Source: a bacterium (GTDB lineage Bacteria > Verrucomicrobiota > Kiritimatiellia > UBA8416 > CAMZLY01). From it: a stretch of 5,832 nt of DNA. Each line of letters begins with the position of its first letter. The stretch's first letter is position 1. The position numbers and the translations under genes are program-made. Under the pieces are notes generated by a model, which did not search any database, was not told where the DNA came from, and saw nothing but the letters and a program-made list of their open reading frames with translations. This document shows, piece by piece, positions 5,518 through 5,832 of this stretch. The stretch lies in assembly GCA_030632465.1 (NCBI GenBank), contig DAOVUR010000125.1, forward strand, positions 1 to 5,832, read 5' to 3'.

Positions 5518-5751
5518 ATGAATACTAGGATTAATGTAGTAGTGGGAATGTTATTATGCATGGTTGCTGGATTTGTATTCGGTGATGGGCTAGAAGTAAA
5601 AGGGATTAAGGCTCAGTATCGGAATGGGCAGACTTTTATTACTTGGCAAGATGCGGCAGAGGGAGAAGCCGGCATGAACTATCGTTATACCGTATATAGT
5701 TCTGATAAGCCTATTACTGAAGTTCCTCTTGATGATACACGCTTCGGGTGA
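5518..5751 (+). CDS. Short secreted protein with the start of a fibronectin-like beta domain; possibly a truncated gene
   Basis: 77 aa. Residues 1-22 look like a Sec signal peptide: R4, a hydrophobic core from 5 to 21, and possible cleavage after VFG (20-22). C14 is not in a convincing lipobox. Residues 27-67 (IKAQYRNGQTFITW...NYRYTVYSSDKPIT) read like the first strands of a fibronectin type III-like domain, as found at the start of long secreted proteins, but here the chain stops before the domain is complete. GGAG 5 nt before the ATG supports the start. The stop is TGA at 5749-5751. In the same frame, seven sense codons and another TGA (5773) follow, then 19 open codons to the window edge (including QLFGWAWRKD). 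The gene may thus be a decayed longer gene, although a genuine small exported protein cannot be excluded. No function is assigned. Confidence 0.55.
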   Translation: MNTRINVVVGMLLCMVAGFVFGDGLEVKGIKAQYRNGQTFITWQDAAEGEAGMNYRYTVYSSDKPITEVPLDDTRFG

Positions 5752-5784
5752 AGAGTTGTTATAAATTATTCATGACAGCTTTTT
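5750..5784 (+). terminator. Hairpin directly after the TGA stop; possible weak terminator
   Basis: Bases 5750-5762 pair with 5772-5784 in 13 consecutive pairs, four of them G-U, around a 9-nt loop. The right arm ends in CTTTTT. The stem is poor in GC and the T run is part of the stem rather than after it, so termination would be weak. Its position directly after the stop makes a terminator the simplest reading; a recoding hairpin is a remote alternative. Confidence 0.4.
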
Positions 5785-5832
5785 GGCTGGGCGTGGAGAA
5801 AAGACTTGCGTGTCAAAGGTGAGCATCCCGGA
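5752..5832 (+). other. Window tail with no assigned gene
   Basis: Two frames have open stretches here. One continues the frame of the upstream gene past two TGA codons. The other is a 23-codon stretch ending in TGA near 5822 that resembles nothing I know. The tail is too short to decide whether coding sequence resumes to the right. Confidence 0.4.

Noticed and set aside
1..5832. tRNA, rRNA, CRISPR array, insertion sequence or prophage signals
   Set aside because: No cloverleaf, no regularly spaced long direct repeats, no terminal inverted repeats and no transposase or integrase motifs were seen on either strand.

Overview
The window looks like chromosomal DNA of an anaerobic bacterium of moderate to low GC. 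It holds two divergent transcription units plus a downstream gene fragment. Lineage cannot be fixed from the sequence. The secreted 'NGQTFITW...YSSDKPI' fragment at the right end resembles proteins I associate with the Planctomycetota/Verrucomicrobiota/Lentisphaerota/Kiritimatiellota group, and I offer that only as a weak guess. The main genes use standard stop codons (TAA, TAG) and good Shine-Dalgarno sites.

Left two thirds (minus strand, read right to left from about 3776 to beyond position 1): a sulfur/redox operon. It runs ArsR-family repressor, DsrE2-type sulfur carrier, (124-bp gap with a heptamer repeat), TusA-type sulfur carrier, MvhD-like iron-sulfur protein, and a large HdrA-type flavoprotein with a complete GltD-type NAD(P)H:flavin module inserted in it. 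The HdrA gene runs off the left edge, so its C-terminus is not visible. The last three genes are tightly coupled: stop and start codons abut or overlap, with a GTG and a TTG start. The likely logic is that DsrE2 and TusA relay protein-bound persulfide, while the HdrA/GltD-MvhD pair moves electrons between NAD(P)H, FAD and Fe-S clusters. Together they would form a persulfide or thiol/disulfide redox system under control of a thiol- or redox-responsive ArsR repressor. No HdrB or HdrC gene is in the window.

Middle (3777-4024): an AT-rich divergent promoter region. It has a -35/-10 pair overlapping an inverted repeat in front of arsR, plus a second, widely spaced inverted repeat in front of the right-hand gene.

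Right third (plus strand): a full-length LarA-family (nickel-pincer-dependent lactate racemase superfamily) protein with its cofactor and catalytic residues intact. A 185-bp spacer with no clear terminator follows. Then comes a 77-codon secreted protein start that resembles only the beginning of a longer fibronectin-like protein. It stops at a TGA immediately followed by a 13-bp hairpin, so it is either a broken gene or a small secreted protein.
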